64,000 bases of DNA from RUG12783 sp946409545 (GCA_946409545.1 CAMJWT010000001.1:62001-126000), one strand, 5' to 3'; positions 35,137-44,476 are shown, numbered from the stretch's first letter. Notes: generated from the letters alone by a model not told the origin. Program-made: numbers and translations.

Positions 35137-35166
35137 AAAAACAAACGTTTATTCGTTTGTTTTTTA
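35137..35166. terminator. Bidirectional intrinsic terminator
   Basis: AAAAAACAAACG/CGTTTGTTTTTT, a perfect 12-bp stem with TTTATT loop, between converging genes. Confidence 0.92.
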
Positions 35167-35832
35167 TTTTTTTACATATTGTCTTGGATTTGTTTCTTCA
35201 GTAAATAAAGTTGATATTTCATCGATTTCTTCTTTAGAGTAATCTTCACCTAAATTTTGTTCAATATAATTATCACGAATTTCATGTAATCTTGTTAAAA
35301 GACCTTGTAAGTTTTGAAGATGATCTTCTTTTTCATTACATTCATTTAATAAGTTTTTATTATTTTCTAAATCGTTTTCAGCTTCATGTAAATCTTTAAT
35401 TGTTCTTTTAGCACTATATTGTTTATCTCCGTATAAATCATTATATGGTTTAAATCTTTCGTTTTCTTGAATCTTTTTATCACATACCATACTTGAAGTA
35501 TGATAAGCTACATAATCAGTTGCCCAAATAAGTATTGGTAAGAATGTAGTAAATGTAATATTACCTGCAATTAGAGATGCAATGATTAATCCTATTGTTA
35601 TAACGGCAACTAAGAGTGCTGGAAGAATATATAAGAATTTTTTCATCTTATTATATTTAGGATATCTCTTTTGAATAGTTTCATCTTCCATTAATGTTTC
35701 TAATAATTTAATTAATTGTTTCTTATCATTAATTGTTTCTTGAATTTTATTTTTATCAAGTGATTTTAATTCTTCATTTAGTTTATTAATAGCTGTTTGA
35801 ACTTTATTTGTTTCATTCTTTAATTTTGTCAT
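35164..35832 (-). CDS. Membrane protein with flanking coiled coils, unknown
   Basis: A 222-residue protein: N-terminal coiled coil (about 1-55), two closely spaced membrane helices (about 66-88 and 92-112), and a long C-terminal coiled coil (140-200). Both ends would be cytoplasmic. I do not recognise it. The ATG behind AAAGGAG is used; six residues earlier another ATG has no ribosome site. It converges on the WXG100 pair and is divergent from the ribosomal operon at 36002. Confidence 0.72.
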   Translation of the reverse strand: MTKLKNETNKVQTAINKLNEELKSLDKNKIQETINDKKQLIKLLETLMEDETIQKRYPKYNKMKKFLYILPALLVAVITIGLIIASLIAGNITFTTFLPILIWATDYVAYHTSSMVCDKKIQENERFKPYNDLYGDKQYSAKRTIKDLHEAENDLENNKNLLNECNEKEDHLQNLQGLLTRLHEIRDNYIEQNLGEDYSKEEIDEISTLFTEETNPRQYVKK

Positions 35833-35910
35833 AAAAACTCCTTTTGCCATTATTATAGCATGTCTTAGTTTAATATCTAGTATTTTTGTAAAGTAATAGT
35901 AAAAAAATAA

Positions 35911-35939
35911 TTGATTTAAATAGTTATATATGATATATT
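35911..35939 (+). promoter_or_regulatory. rpsF-ssb-rpsR promoter
   Basis: TTGATT, 17-base spacer, TATATT with TG upstream. Predicted start about 35946, so the structured leader is transcribed in full. Confidence 0.72.
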
Positions 35940-35945
35940 ACATAA

Positions 35946-35990
35946 CGAGTAAGAAATTACTCCTTGGCGAAAGCCCGTTTAGTCCAAAAG
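35946..35990 (+). promoter_or_regulatory. Probable S6:S18-binding leader
   Basis: GAGTAA-GAAA-TTACTC hairpin is followed by CTTGGCGAAAGCCCGTTTAGTCCAA, in which TTGG/CCAA can enclose the stretch with CCCG and its unpaired CCG. Known rpsF leaders bind the S6:S18 pair through a bulged CCG that mimics 16S helix 22. Position directly before rpsF supports the call; the match was made by eye. Confidence 0.5.
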
Positions 35991-36001
35991 GAGGTGTAAG
36001 G

Positions 36002-36286
36002 ATGAAAAATTACGAACTTATGTTTATCGTAAAGCCAACACTTGATGATGAAGCTGCTAATGCTGTTTGCGAAAACATGAAAAAAGCTTTAGAAAAAGAA
36101 GGAGCTAAGATTCTTGAAGTTAAACCTATGGGTCACAAAGAATTAGCTTACGAAGTTAAAACATTCAATAATGGTAATTATTTCTTAATTACTGTTGAAA
36201 GTGATGCTAAAGCAGTTGATGAATTCTCTCGTCTTGCTAATATTAGCGAAGATATTATTCGTCACATCGTTGTTAAGGCAAACTAA
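36002..36286 (+). CDS. rpsF: 30S ribosomal protein S6
   Basis: A 94-residue S6 (MKNYELMFIVKPTLDDE start, KELAYEVKTFNNGNYFLI middle). It pairs with S18 on the platform of the 30S subunit. The start is the ATG behind AAAGGAGGTG; a reading from 35930 would begin inside the -10 box. First gene of the classical rpsF-ssb-rpsR operon. Confidence 0.97.
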   Translation: MKNYELMFIVKPTLDDEAANAVCENMKKALEKEGAKILEVKPMGHKELAYEVKTFNNGNYFLITVESDAKAVDEFSRLANISEDIIRHIVVKAN

Positions 36287-36298
36287 TAGGAGTTAAAT

Positions 36299-36763
36299 AT
36301 GAATAAAGTATTTTTAATTGGTCGCTTAACAAGAGACCCAGAACTTAGATATACAAGTAGTAATTTAGCTAACATGCGTTGTTCACTAGCTGTTGATAGA
36401 ACATATCAAAGAGAAGGCGAAGAACGTGGAACAGATTTTATTAATATTGTTGCTTTCGGTAATCGTGCAGAAACTATGAAAAAATATCTTACTAAAGGTA
36501 GTCAAATAGCTGTTGATGGTAGAATTCAAACAGGTAGTTATGACGGACAAGATGGTAAAAAAGTTTATACAACAGATGTAATTGTTGAGAATTTCCAATT
36601 CTTAGATAGCAAAGGAAGCCGTCAAGTAAGTGAAGATAATGGAGATAATGTAACTCCATATGATTTTGCAGATTCTTCTAGTGACAATACAAGTGATAGT
36701 AGTGATCCATTTGCTGATTTCGGTGCTAAAATCGAAGTAAGCGATAATGAATTACCATTCTAA
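36299..36763 (+). CDS. ssb: Single-stranded DNA-binding protein
   Basis: A 154-residue SSB: OB fold in residues 1-105 ([34 protein letters not shown]), Ser/Asp-rich linker, and the acidic tip DNELPF that recruits replication and repair partners (usually DDDLPF). Placement between rpsF and rpsR is the usual Firmicutes arrangement. Confidence 0.97.
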   Translation: MNKVFLIGRLTRDPELRYTSSNLANMRCSLAVDRTYQREGEERGTDFINIVAFGNRAETMKKYLTKGSQIAVDGRIQTGSYDGQDGKKVYTTDVIVENFQFLDSKGSRQVSEDNGDNVTPYDFADSSSDNTSDSSDPFADFGAKIEVSDNELPF

Positions 36764-36777
36764 AAAAGGAGGATATT

Positions 36778-36993
36778 ATGGCAGAATTTTATAGAAAGAA
36801 AAAGAAAGTATGCTATATGTGTACTGGAAAAGATATCGATTATAAAGATATTGAAGTATTAAAAAAGTATATAAATGATAAAGGTAAGATTTTACCAAGA
36901 AGAGTTACAGGTGCTTGTGCAAAACATCAAAGACATATTGCTGAAGAAGTTAAAAAGGCACGTGCAATTGCTTTATTACCTTATACAAAATAG
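36778..36993 (+). CDS. rpsR: 30S ribosomal protein S18, zinc-binding form
   Basis: A 71-residue S18 that keeps a potential zinc site: C12 and C15 (VCYMC), C47 and H50 (ACAKH). Many Firmicutes S18 proteins have lost these. [22 protein letters not shown] matches the rRNA-binding core. Last gene of its operon. Confidence 0.97.
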   Translation: MAEFYRKKKKVCYMCTGKDIDYKDIEVLKKYINDKGKILPRRVTGACAKHQRHIAEEVKKARAIALLPYTK

Positions 36994-37019
36994 AGTGTTA
37001 TTTAATAACACTTTTTTTT
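36994..37019 (+). terminator. Intrinsic terminator after rpsR
   Basis: AGTGTTA/TAACACT with TTTAA loop directly after the stop, T8 tail. Confidence 0.92.
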
Positions 37020-37028
37020 AATATTTTT

Positions 37029-37037
37029 TGTTATAAT
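37029..37037 (+). promoter_or_regulatory. Extended -10 promoter
   Basis: TGTTATAAT, 30 bases before the lipoprotein ATG. Confidence 0.65.
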
Positions 37038-37067
37038 ATTAATAGTAAGATTGATAATGGAGGTAAC

Positions 37068-38576
37068 ATGAAGAGAAGTTTTAAATATATACTTATTATA
37101 TTCTTATTAATATCAATAGTAGTTGGTTGTGGTAATTTTAATCATGGGGAAAATATAGAGAATGATAATCATGAAGAAATTATAGAGTATGATAATGTTA
37201 ATAAATTAAAATTAGATAATTATAAATTTATGGAAGTAAAAGAGTCAAATGATAAAATAAAATATCGTATTCTTGTTATCGATATAGATCCTATTTTAAC
37301 TGATGGAAATATTGAAGGTGTATCATGTAGAGGTAAAACAGCAAGTGAATGTTTAAAACAGAATAAAACACAGGCTATTAATGAATTAGTTAAAGATTTA
37401 AATGATTCTTCACATAACTATTTAGATGTTGTTATTGAAAAAACGGAATATTTAAATGAATTTCCTAAATATAAAAATAAAGTAACACTAAAAAATGGAA
37501 GGCAAGATTATAAGTTTGATGAAGAAACATGGCTAGATATTTTTAAAGATGGTTGGTATAAAGGTATCAATGATGAACGTGTTCAAGGTATCGGTAACTG
37601 GTTTGGAACATTTGATTACGATTATATTATAAAAAAATTAAATTTAGTTGAACGAAAAAATAATAATGAATTTGATGAAGTATGGATTGTTAATATTGAT
37701 CCATCACTAACATATGAGTCAATAATGGTTGGTAATAATTCATTTTGGATGAATGGTGAACCAATAGAAGCAAATTGTAAACCTTTTAAAATGATGAATG
37801 TTTCTATTTCACGACCTGATGCTAATTTTGAATGCTTTGGACATGCAACAGAGCAACTTTTAAATAATGTTTTTGCAAACTCTAATTATAAAGAATATAA
37901 TGCTTTGAATTGGAATAGTGGAACAGTAACTATTGATAAATCTAATTATAATAAGTTAAGTTTGTTTCAAAAATTTATGCTAACTGATCATCAAAATACT
38001 ATAAATAATTCCGGTTATGCTGGAGTTGGCAATATGCATTATTCACCAAATAGTACCAAAGATTATGAATGGAATAATAAAAATAATAAGGTTTTAAGCA
38101 AATATTCTGAATGGGAGAATTATCCAAATTTAAATGATTCCGTTAGTACTAATATATTTACTCCCAGTGTTTATATGGAAAAAACATTAAATGGAACTAA
38201 TAGTGATGCAAGACTTCATCATCGTTGGTGGTTTGGATTATTACCTCATCATACAGGATTAACAAGTGATGGTTATTCTAATAATTGGTGGGATTATTAT
38301 AGAAAAAATACATATATTACAAATATTGTTTCTGATGAATATACACAAAACTTCAATGTCGGAGATAAAATAAGTATTAGCTTAATTTTAGAATATTCTG
38401 ATGGTACAAAAGAAAAAATAGAAGTGTCTTTATATGATCAAAATATAGAGATAGATAATAAAGATTTATTTTATGTAGATACAACAGGTCAAATATATGC
38501 AAGAAAAAGTGGAAAAGCAAATTTTGTTTATTACCGTGATGGTGTTTATGGGGAAATAAATATTATAGTAAATTAG
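37068..38576 (+). CDS. Secreted lipoprotein, uncharacterised, Big2-like C-terminus
   Basis: A 502-residue lipoprotein: signal peptide with lipobox IVVGC, lipidated C21. The central part (about 65-425) contains motifs that look conserved: DEVWIVNIDP, NMHYSPNSTKDYEWNN and ARLHHRWWFGLLPHH. Clustered His and Trp suggest a metal or sugar site. They remind me of an uncharacterised secreted family with NxHYxPNxxxDYxW and HHxWWFxxLP motifs, but I cannot confirm it. The last 80 residues resemble a bacterial Ig (Big2) domain (VGDKISISLILEYSDGTKE..., GQIYARKSGKA). A single-gene unit between two terminators. Confidence 0.8.
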   Translation: MKRSFKYILIIFLLISIVVGCGNFNHGENIENDNHEEIIEYDNVNKLKLDNYKFMEVKESNDKIKYRILVIDIDPILTDGNIEGVSCRGKTASECLKQNKTQAINELVKDLNDSSHNYLDVVIEKTEYLNEFPKYKNKVTLKNGRQDYKFDEETWLDIFKDGWYKGINDERVQGIGNWFGTFDYDYIIKKLNLVERKNNNEFDEVWIVNIDPSLTYESIMVGNNSFWMNGEPIEANCKPFKMMNVSISRPDANFECFGHATEQLLNNVFANSNYKEYNALNWNSGTVTIDKSNYNKLSLFQKFMLTDHQNTINNSGYAGVGNMHYSPNSTKDYEWNNKNNKVLSKYSEWENYPNLNDSVSTNIFTPSVYMEKTLNGTNSDARLHHRWWFGLLPHHTGLTSDGYSNNWWDYYRKNTYITNIVSDEYTQNFNVGDKISISLILEYSDGTKEKIEVSLYDQNIEIDNKDLFYVDTTGQIYARKSGKANFVYYRDGVYGEINIIVN

Positions 38577-38598
38577 AGTCATCGAGAGATGACTTTTT
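38577..38598 (+). terminator. Intrinsic terminator
   Basis: AGTCATC/GATGACT with GAGA loop and T5, immediately after the stop codon. Confidence 0.9.
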
Positions 38599-38607
38599 AT
38601 TGATATG

Positions 38608-38616
38608 TGTTATAAT
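38608..38616 (+). promoter_or_regulatory. Extended -10 promoter for rplI
   Basis: TGTTATAAT 21 bases before the rplI ATG, right behind the lipoprotein terminator. Confidence 0.65.
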
Positions 38617-38637
38617 AATTGTAATAAGGGAGGTTCT

Positions 38638-39078
38638 ATGCAAGTAATTTTTTTGAAAGACCTAAGAGGTCAAGGTAAAAAAGGGGAAATTAAAGAAGTT
38701 AGTGATGGATATGCAATGAACTTTTTAATTAAAAAAGGTTATGCTATTAAGAAAACAGAGGGTAGTCTTCAAAAATTAAATATTCAAAAAGAAGAAGATA
38801 GATTACGTGATATTGAATTAACTAAAGAAGCAGAAAAGACTAAAAAAGAATTAGAGAAACTAACCTTAGTATTTACAGCAAAAGCTGGTAAAATGGATAA
38901 AATGTTTGGAAGTATTAGTTCTAAACAAATTAAAGAAGAATTAGAAAAGAAGAATTATCATTTCGATAAAAAACAAATTAAAACAGAGACCATTAATTCT
39001 TTTGGATTTCATAATGTTGAAATTGAATTATATAAAGATGTAAAAGGAATAGTTAGAGTCGAAGTTAGAAAGGCATAA
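38638..39078 (+). CDS. rplI: 50S ribosomal protein L9
   Basis: A 146-residue L9 with [31 protein letters not shown] (N domain), a long central helix, and the C domain ([17 protein letters not shown]). The ATG behind GGGAGG is used; an in-frame ATG 11 codons upstream lies in the -10 box. rplI then dnaB is also the order in B. subtilis. Confidence 0.97.
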   Translation: MQVIFLKDLRGQGKKGEIKEVSDGYAMNFLIKKGYAIKKTEGSLQKLNIQKEEDRLRDIELTKEAEKTKKELEKLTLVFTAKAGKMDKMFGSISSKQIKEELEKKNYHFDKKQIKTETINSFGFHNVEIELYKDVKGIVRVEVRKA

Positions 39079-39080
39079 TT

Positions 39081-40424
39081 ATGGCAAGAAGTATACCTAA
39101 TAATCAAGAAGCTGAGCAAGCTTTATTATCTACAATGTTTTTATCTAAATATGCTCTTGATAAAGCTGTAGATACACTTCAAGAAGATGATTTTTATTAT
39201 AATAATAATCGAATTATTTTTAATACTTTAGTTAACTTATCTAACAAAAATATTCCTATTGATATGACTTCTGTCGTAACAGAGATTAAGAATAATGATA
39301 AGTTAAATGAAGTTGGTGGTATTTCATATCTTACTGAAGTACTTAATAGTGAAGCGGTTGCTAGTAATGCTGAATATTATATAAAGAAAATTAATGATGC
39401 ATCCCTACTTCGTAGATTAATAAAAGTATCTGAAGAGATTCAGTCTTTAGGTTATGAAACTAATAGTGATGTTAATGAAGTTTTAGATGAAGCAGAAAAG
39501 AGAATATTAAACGTTGTTAAAAATAAACAAACGAGTGAATTTCGTAATTTTAATGATGTCTTAATGGAAGCTCAAAGAAATCTTGAAGAACTATCTCAAT
39601 CTAAAGGGGAAGTTACAGGACTTCCATCTGGTTTTACAGATTTAGATAGATTAACAGCTGGTTTTCATGAAAATCAATTAATTATAGTAGCTGCTCGTCC
39701 TGCGATGGGAAAAACTATTTTTGCTTTAAATGTTGCTGTTAATGCAGCTTTAGCAGGTAAAAGTGTTGCTGTATTTAACCTTGAAATGGATGCTACGCAA
39801 CTTGCTAATCGTATGTTATCAAGCGTTGGTCAAATTGAAGGACGTAAGTTTATGTCTGGTAATTTTAATAATGATGACTGGACAAGACTTAATGAAGCAG
39901 TAAGTCAATTAGAAGGAGCTAAGATTTTTATTAATGATACTCCAAGTGCAACAATTGGTGAAATAAGAAGTAAATGTCGAAGACTTGCAAGTAGTGATGA
40001 TGGGCTTGATTTAGTTATTATTGACTACTTACAATTAATTAGTACAGGTCGTAATTATGGATCTAATCGTCAACAAGAAGTATCAGATATTTCGCGTGCT
40101 TTAAAATTAATGGCATTAGAACTTCATGTTCCCGTAATTGCTTTATCTCAATTATCTCGTTCTGTTGAACAAAGAGAAGATAAGCGACCATTAATGAGTG
40201 ACTTACGTGAATCAGGATCTATTGAACAAGATGCCGATATAGTATCTTTCTTATATCGTGATTCTTATTATCGAAATAAAAGTGAGAATAAAAAAGAATC
40301 AGAAGCTAGTGTTAGTGAATTAATAGTTGGAAAACATCGTAATGGACGTGTTGCAACTATTAAATTAGTATTTAAAGGAGACACTTGTTCGTTCTTAAAT
40401 TATCAAGAAGAAGCGGGTGATTAA
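39081..40424 (+). CDS. dnaB: Replicative DNA helicase DnaB (DnaC in B. subtilis)
   Basis: A 447-residue hexameric replicative helicase. The N-terminal domain starts SIPNNQEAEQALLSTMF; the RecA-like ATPase has Walker A AARPAMGKT (about 211-219), DLVIIDYLQLI Walker B and the LSRSVEQREDKRPLMSDLRESGSIEQDAD end. It starts two bases behind rplI. No intein. The next gene overlaps its stop. Confidence 0.98.
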   Translation: MARSIPNNQEAEQALLSTMFLSKYALDKAVDTLQEDDFYYNNNRIIFNTLVNLSNKNIPIDMTSVVTEIKNNDKLNEVGGISYLTEVLNSEAVASNAEYYIKKINDASLLRRLIKVSEEIQSLGYETNSDVNEVLDEAEKRILNVVKNKQTSEFRNFNDVLMEAQRNLEELSQSKGEVTGLPSGFTDLDRLTAGFHENQLIIVAARPAMGKTIFALNVAVNAALAGKSVAVFNLEMDATQLANRMLSSVGQIEGRKFMSGNFNNDDWTRLNEAVSQLEGAKIFINDTPSATIGEIRSKCRRLASSDDGLDLVIIDYLQLISTGRNYGSNRQQEVSDISRALKLMALELHVPVIALSQLSRSVEQREDKRPLMSDLRESGSIEQDADIVSFLYRDSYYRNKSENKKESEASVSELIVGKHRNGRVATIKLVFKGDTCSFLNYQEEAGD

Positions 40425-40425
40425 T

Positions 40426-41916
40426 TTGCGTATTAAAAATATTTTAATGATTTTTATCGCTTTAGTTTTAAGTTTTGCGGTAGTTCATTTTACTAATAGG
40501 GATTATACTATAAAAGAACCAATTCCTTGTTATCGTGTTTATTTGAAAGGAAAATCAATTGGTTTAATATCATCAAAAGAAGAACTTGATGATTATATTA
40601 ATAAACAACAAGAAAACTTAAAAAAAGAATATAATGTTGATAAAGTTTATATTCCTAACGATATTGATGTTGTAAAAGATATAACATATGATGATAAGTT
40701 TTCTAATATTGAAGATATTTATGATAAGATCAATCAAATATCGCCATTTACGATTAAAGGATATCGTGTTAAAGTTGAAAGACAAAATAGTATATCTCAC
40801 CATAGTGATGAGGCTGAAACCAAAGAACAAGCTGAAGTTATTTATATAAATATTATTGATAAAAATATCTTGGAATCCGCAATGAAGAAAGTTGTTTTAT
40901 CATTTGTTACTGAGGAACAATATAATTCTTTTGTTGAAGGCAAGCAAATGCAAATTGAAACAACAGGAGAAGTAATCGAGGATATTTTCATTGATAATAA
41001 TATAACGATTCAAGAACGTAATATTCCAACTAATGAAAAGATATATAAAACGGAAGATGAGTTAATAAAATATTTGATATTTGGTAATAATGAAAGTGAT
41101 AGAACCTATGTTGTTAAAATAGGTGATACCGTTGCTGAAGTTGCTGAAAATAATCAGATGAGTGTTAACGAATTATTAATTGCTAACGACGATATTAAAA
41201 CACCTACAACCCTTCTTTATGCAGGTCAAACCTTATCAATTGGTATTTTGGATCCAATATTCTCAACCGTTGTTGAAAAACACGTTGTAGCAGACCAAAC
41301 CGTTAAATATAAAACAACATATAAATACGATAATACAATGTATCAAGGACAAACAAAAGTACTACAAGAAGGTCAGAATGGTATTAACCGTATTACTGAA
41401 AAAATTAAAGTAGTTAATGGTGAAGTTAATCAAGCTTATATTGTATCTAATGAAACAATTAAGCCTGTTGTAAATAAAATAATTGCTCGTGGTGGTAAAC
41501 AAGCTCCACGTGGTGATGGTGAATGGAGTTGGCCAACGAACTTCCCATGGCGTATATCTAGTGGTATTGGATGGCGTTGGGGAGCAATTCACCGTGGTAT
41601 CGATATTATTGGTCCTGGAAAAGGATCACCTATCTATGCAGCTCGTAATGGTGAAGTTGTAGAAGCTAAATATGATGGCTCTCGTGGTAACCATATCATC
41701 ATCAAACATGATAATGGATATTATACACAATACATGCATATGCAAAGTTCTCCAACAAAATATGTTCATGTTGGTCAAAGAGTTTATTCACATCAAGTAA
41801 TTGGTGAAATGGGATGTACTGGTAGTTGTACTGGTACGCACCTACACTTTGAAATATGGGATGGAAAGCCATATGATTCAGGTTCTCGTTACTTTGATGC
41901 AAGGAGTTTCTATTAA
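40426..41916 (+). CDS. M23 peptidoglycan metalloendopeptidase with LysM and G5 domains
   Basis: A 496-residue wall hydrolase. Anchor helix (about 4-22), LysM (about 226-272, YVVKIGDTVAEVAENNQMSV), G5 domain (about 280-355), M23 lasso domain (375-490) with H389xxxD393 and HLH at 472-474, so the zinc site looks intact. It cuts peptide cross-links. The likely start is TTG behind GGGTGA, overlapping the dnaB stop; a GTG three codons earlier is the alternative. It sits between dnaB and walJ, close to where walR-walK lie in B. subtilis. A candidate target of FtsEX. Confidence 0.93.
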   Translation: MRIKNILMIFIALVLSFAVVHFTNRDYTIKEPIPCYRVYLKGKSIGLISSKEELDDYINKQQENLKKEYNVDKVYIPNDIDVVKDITYDDKFSNIEDIYDKINQISPFTIKGYRVKVERQNSISHHSDEAETKEQAEVIYINIIDKNILESAMKKVVLSFVTEEQYNSFVEGKQMQIETTGEVIEDIFIDNNITIQERNIPTNEKIYKTEDELIKYLIFGNNESDRTYVVKIGDTVAEVAENNQMSVNELLIANDDIKTPTTLLYAGQTLSIGILDPIFSTVVEKHVVADQTVKYKTTYKYDNTMYQGQTKVLQEGQNGINRITEKIKVVNGEVNQAYIVSNETIKPVVNKIIARGGKQAPRGDGEWSWPTNFPWRISSGIGWRWGAIHRGIDIIGPGKGSPIYAARNGEVVEAKYDGSRGNHIIIKHDNGYYTQYMHMQSSPTKYVHVGQRVYSHQVIGEMGCTGSCTGTHLHFEIWDGKPYDSGSRYFDARSFY

Positions 41917-42671
41917 TGAAAGTCTACGTTTTAGGAAGTGGATCTAAAGGTAATTCAACGTTGATTGTTGGTAATAATAAAAAAATCCTCATCGACGTTG
42001 GATTTTCTTATCCAAAAGAAAAAATGTTATTAGAGAATTTTGGGGTTAGTCCTAATGAAATAGATGCAATTTTAATAACCCATGATCATAGTGACCATAT
42101 TGGTGGCTTAAGTCAGTTTATTAAAAAACATCATATTAAGGTTTATGCAAACGAAATCCTTGCTGGTCAATTAATTCGAGTTATTAATGAAAATGATATG
42201 ATGATTGTTGATAATAAGTTCTCGATTGATGACTTTAGTATTGAAAGCTTTAAAACAAGCCATGATGCCATTGGCTCTGTTGGTTATATCGTGGAAGAGG
42301 ATTCTAAAGAACTTGTTTATGTTACGGATACAGGTTATATAAATAAAAGAAATTTAGCAAAACTTGTTAATAAAGAAGCATATATTTTTGAAAGTAATCA
42401 TGATGTTAGAATGCTTATGAATGGACCATATCCTTATATATTAAAGCAAAGAGTATTAAGTGATAAAGGACACTTGTCTAATGAATTATCAGGTAATTAT
42501 TTAAAAGAATTAATTGGTGATAGAACAAAAATAGTCGTTCTTGCTCACTTATCGGAAATCAATAATACCCCAGAAGTTGCTTTAGATACTGTTAGCAAGA
42601 TAATAAATAATAAAAAGATTAAATTAGTTAATGCTTTTCAAGATGAATCTATTGAAGTGGGTGAACTTTAA
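41916..42671 (+). CDS. walJ: WalJ (YycJ) family MBL-fold hydrolase
   Basis: A 251-residue metallo-beta-lactamase-fold protein: LGSGSKGNSTLIV start, THDHSDHIGGL metal site at about 54-64, then the conserved ESNHDVRML and LAHLSEINNTP segments. In B. subtilis it lies in the walRKHIJ operon; a nuclease role coupled to division has been suggested. Here the wal two-component genes are absent. It overlaps both neighbours by one base (TAATG). Confidence 0.94.
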   Translation: MKVYVLGSGSKGNSTLIVGNNKKILIDVGFSYPKEKMLLENFGVSPNEIDAILITHDHSDHIGGLSQFIKKHHIKVYANEILAGQLIRVINENDMMIVDNKFSIDDFSIESFKTSHDAIGSVGYIVEEDSKELVYVTDTGYINKRNLAKLVNKEAYIFESNHDVRMLMNGPYPYILKQRVLSDKGHLSNELSGNYLKELIGDRTKIVVLAHLSEINNTPEVALDTVSKIINNKKIKLVNAFQDESIEVGEL

Positions 42672-43120
42672 TGATAAAAATAATATGTGTTGGTAAAATA
42701 AAGGAAAGTTTTTATCGTGAAGCTATTAATGAATACTTAAAAAGATTAAGTAAATATACTAAAATAGAGATTGTTGAATTAAATGATTTTAATTATGATA
42801 AAGAAAAAACTATTAAAGAAGAATCAAGATTAATTATTAATAAACTAGATAATGGTTATAATATTTTATTAGATATTAATGGAGAATCTCTTGATAGTAT
42901 ATCTTTTTCTAGTAAATTAAATGATTTATTAATTGATAATCATAATATTAACTTTATTATTGGTGGTTCATATGGTGTAAGTGATGAACTAAAAAATATG
43001 GTTAATTATCGATTATCATTTTCCAAGATGACTTTTCCTCATCAACTATTTAGGGTGGTTTTAATTGAACAAATATATCGTGCATTTAAGATAATAAACA
43101 ATGAAGAATATCATAAGTAG
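42671..43120 (+). CDS. rlmH: 23S rRNA pseudouridine-1915 N3-methyltransferase
   Basis: A 149-residue SPOUT methyltransferase, near the usual 155-160. IKIICVGKIKESFYREAINEYLKRL start; INFIIGGSYGVSDEL and the knot end LSFSKMTFPHQLFRVVLIEQIYRAFKI with the terminal YHK are diagnostic. It modifies helix 69 of 23S rRNA. Starts on the last base of walJ. Confidence 0.97.
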   Translation: MIKIICVGKIKESFYREAINEYLKRLSKYTKIEIVELNDFNYDKEKTIKEESRLIINKLDNGYNILLDINGESLDSISFSSKLNDLLIDNHNINFIIGGSYGVSDELKNMVNYRLSFSKMTFPHQLFRVVLIEQIYRAFKIINNEEYHK

Positions 43121-43126
43121 GTGTCT

Positions 43127-44413
43127 ATGGATAAAATAAGTTACTATATTTGGATAATTGCTACATTTATGCTAATTAGTTGTGGAATATTTTACACAAT
43201 AAAGTTGAAATTCCCTCAATTTAGATTTAGAAGAATGCTAAAAAGCATAAATGATAATGATCGTAATAAAAGTGGAATCAGTCCTTTTGAAAGCTTAACC
43301 TTAGCTTTAGCAAGTCGTGTAGGTGTTGGTAGTTTATCTGGTATAGCTTTATCAATATATCGTGGTGGTATAGGAACCATATTCTGGATATGGGTATCTT
43401 GTTTATTAATTCTTCCTAATGCTTTTGTTGAAAGTACTTTATCAGTTATCTTTCATAAAAAAAGAAATAATAAGTTTGAAGGAAATCCATCTTATTACAT
43501 TAGTGAAGGGTTAAATAAGAAAAAACTAGCAATAGTATATGCAAGTATTGTTGCTTTTTGCCAAATATTAGGTTTTACATCAATTCAATCTAATACAATG
43601 GCAACATCTCTTAATTATCACTTCAATATTCCATTAATACTAAGTGGAGTTGTTCTTGCCGTTTTATCTTTTATGATAGTAATTGGTAATTTAAAAAGAA
43701 TAACAGCCTTCTTATCAAAACAAGTATTAACTATGGGATTTTTATATGTATTAGTATCAATTCTTATTATTGTTATAAATATTAAATCAGTACCAAGTGT
43801 TTTGGCAAATATAATTCGTGAAGCTTTTAACTTTAAAGCTTTAGGATGGGGAGTCTTCGCTAGTTTAATAATTGGTGTTCAAAGAGGTATTTTCTCATCA
43901 GAATCAGGAACAGGTTCAGGTGCCATAGCTAGTGGAGCTTCTGACACAAAAACTCCTGTTAATCAAGGTTTTATCCAATCAATGGGAGTATATTTTACAG
44001 TATTTATAGTATGTACTTCAACAGCTTTAATTATCTTAACAAGTAATGTTAATATTTCATCATATCATAATCCTAATGGTATAGAGATTGTCCTATCTGC
44101 CCTTAATTATCATTTGGGTGATATTGGTAATATTTTCTTAATTATTATGCTTGTTTCATTTTCTTTTTCAACAATTCTTTCTGCATATGTATATGGTGAA
44201 TCAGGATTTAAATATTTATTTCCTAAAATAACAGATAAAGGTATCATGTTTATTAAGGTAGCTTTATTCGGAATTATTATTGCATCTGCTGTAGTAAGTC
44301 CAGTGTTATTATGGGATTTAGTAGATGTAAGTACTGCTTTAATGGCAATTATAAATGTCTATGCTATCTTTAGTTTAAGACGTATTATGTTATACGAATA
44401 TTATAAGAAATGA
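43127..44413 (+). CDS. AGCS family sodium:amino acid (alanine/glycine) symporter
   Basis: A 428-residue polytopic transporter, somewhat shorter than usual, with the AGCS hallmarks SLTLALASRVGVGSLSGIALSIYRGGIGTIFWIW near residues 44-85 and QRGIFSSESGTGSGAIASGA near 245-265 (usual family text FSNEAGLGSAPIAAA). Probably imports alanine or glycine with Na+. I use the ATG; a GTG two codons earlier overlaps the AGTAGGTG ribosome site. The stop is TGA. It starts six bases after rlmH, so probably the last gene of that run. Confidence 0.92.
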   Translation: MDKISYYIWIIATFMLISCGIFYTIKLKFPQFRFRRMLKSINDNDRNKSGISPFESLTLALASRVGVGSLSGIALSIYRGGIGTIFWIWVSCLLILPNAFVESTLSVIFHKKRNNKFEGNPSYYISEGLNKKKLAIVYASIVAFCQILGFTSIQSNTMATSLNYHFNIPLILSGVVLAVLSFMIVIGNLKRITAFLSKQVLTMGFLYVLVSILIIVINIKSVPSVLANIIREAFNFKALGWGVFASLIIGVQRGIFSSESGTGSGAIASGASDTKTPVNQGFIQSMGVYFTVFIVCTSTALIILTSNVNISSYHNPNGIEIVLSALNYHLGDIGNIFLIIMLVSFSFSTILSAYVYGESGFKYLFPKITDKGIMFIKVALFGIIIASAVVSPVLLWDLVDVSTALMAIINVYAIFSLRRIMLYEYYKK

Positions 44414-44425
44414 TGTATATAAAAA

Positions 44426-44454
44426 TTGACTTTAAGTATGATTTTTTGTATTAT
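44426..44454 (+). promoter_or_regulatory. Promoter of a WXG-like family gene
   Basis: TTGACT, 17-base spacer, TATTAT, 22 bases before the ATG at 44477. Confidence 0.78.
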
Positions 44455-44476
44455 TTAATTAGAATGTAGGTGTGCT

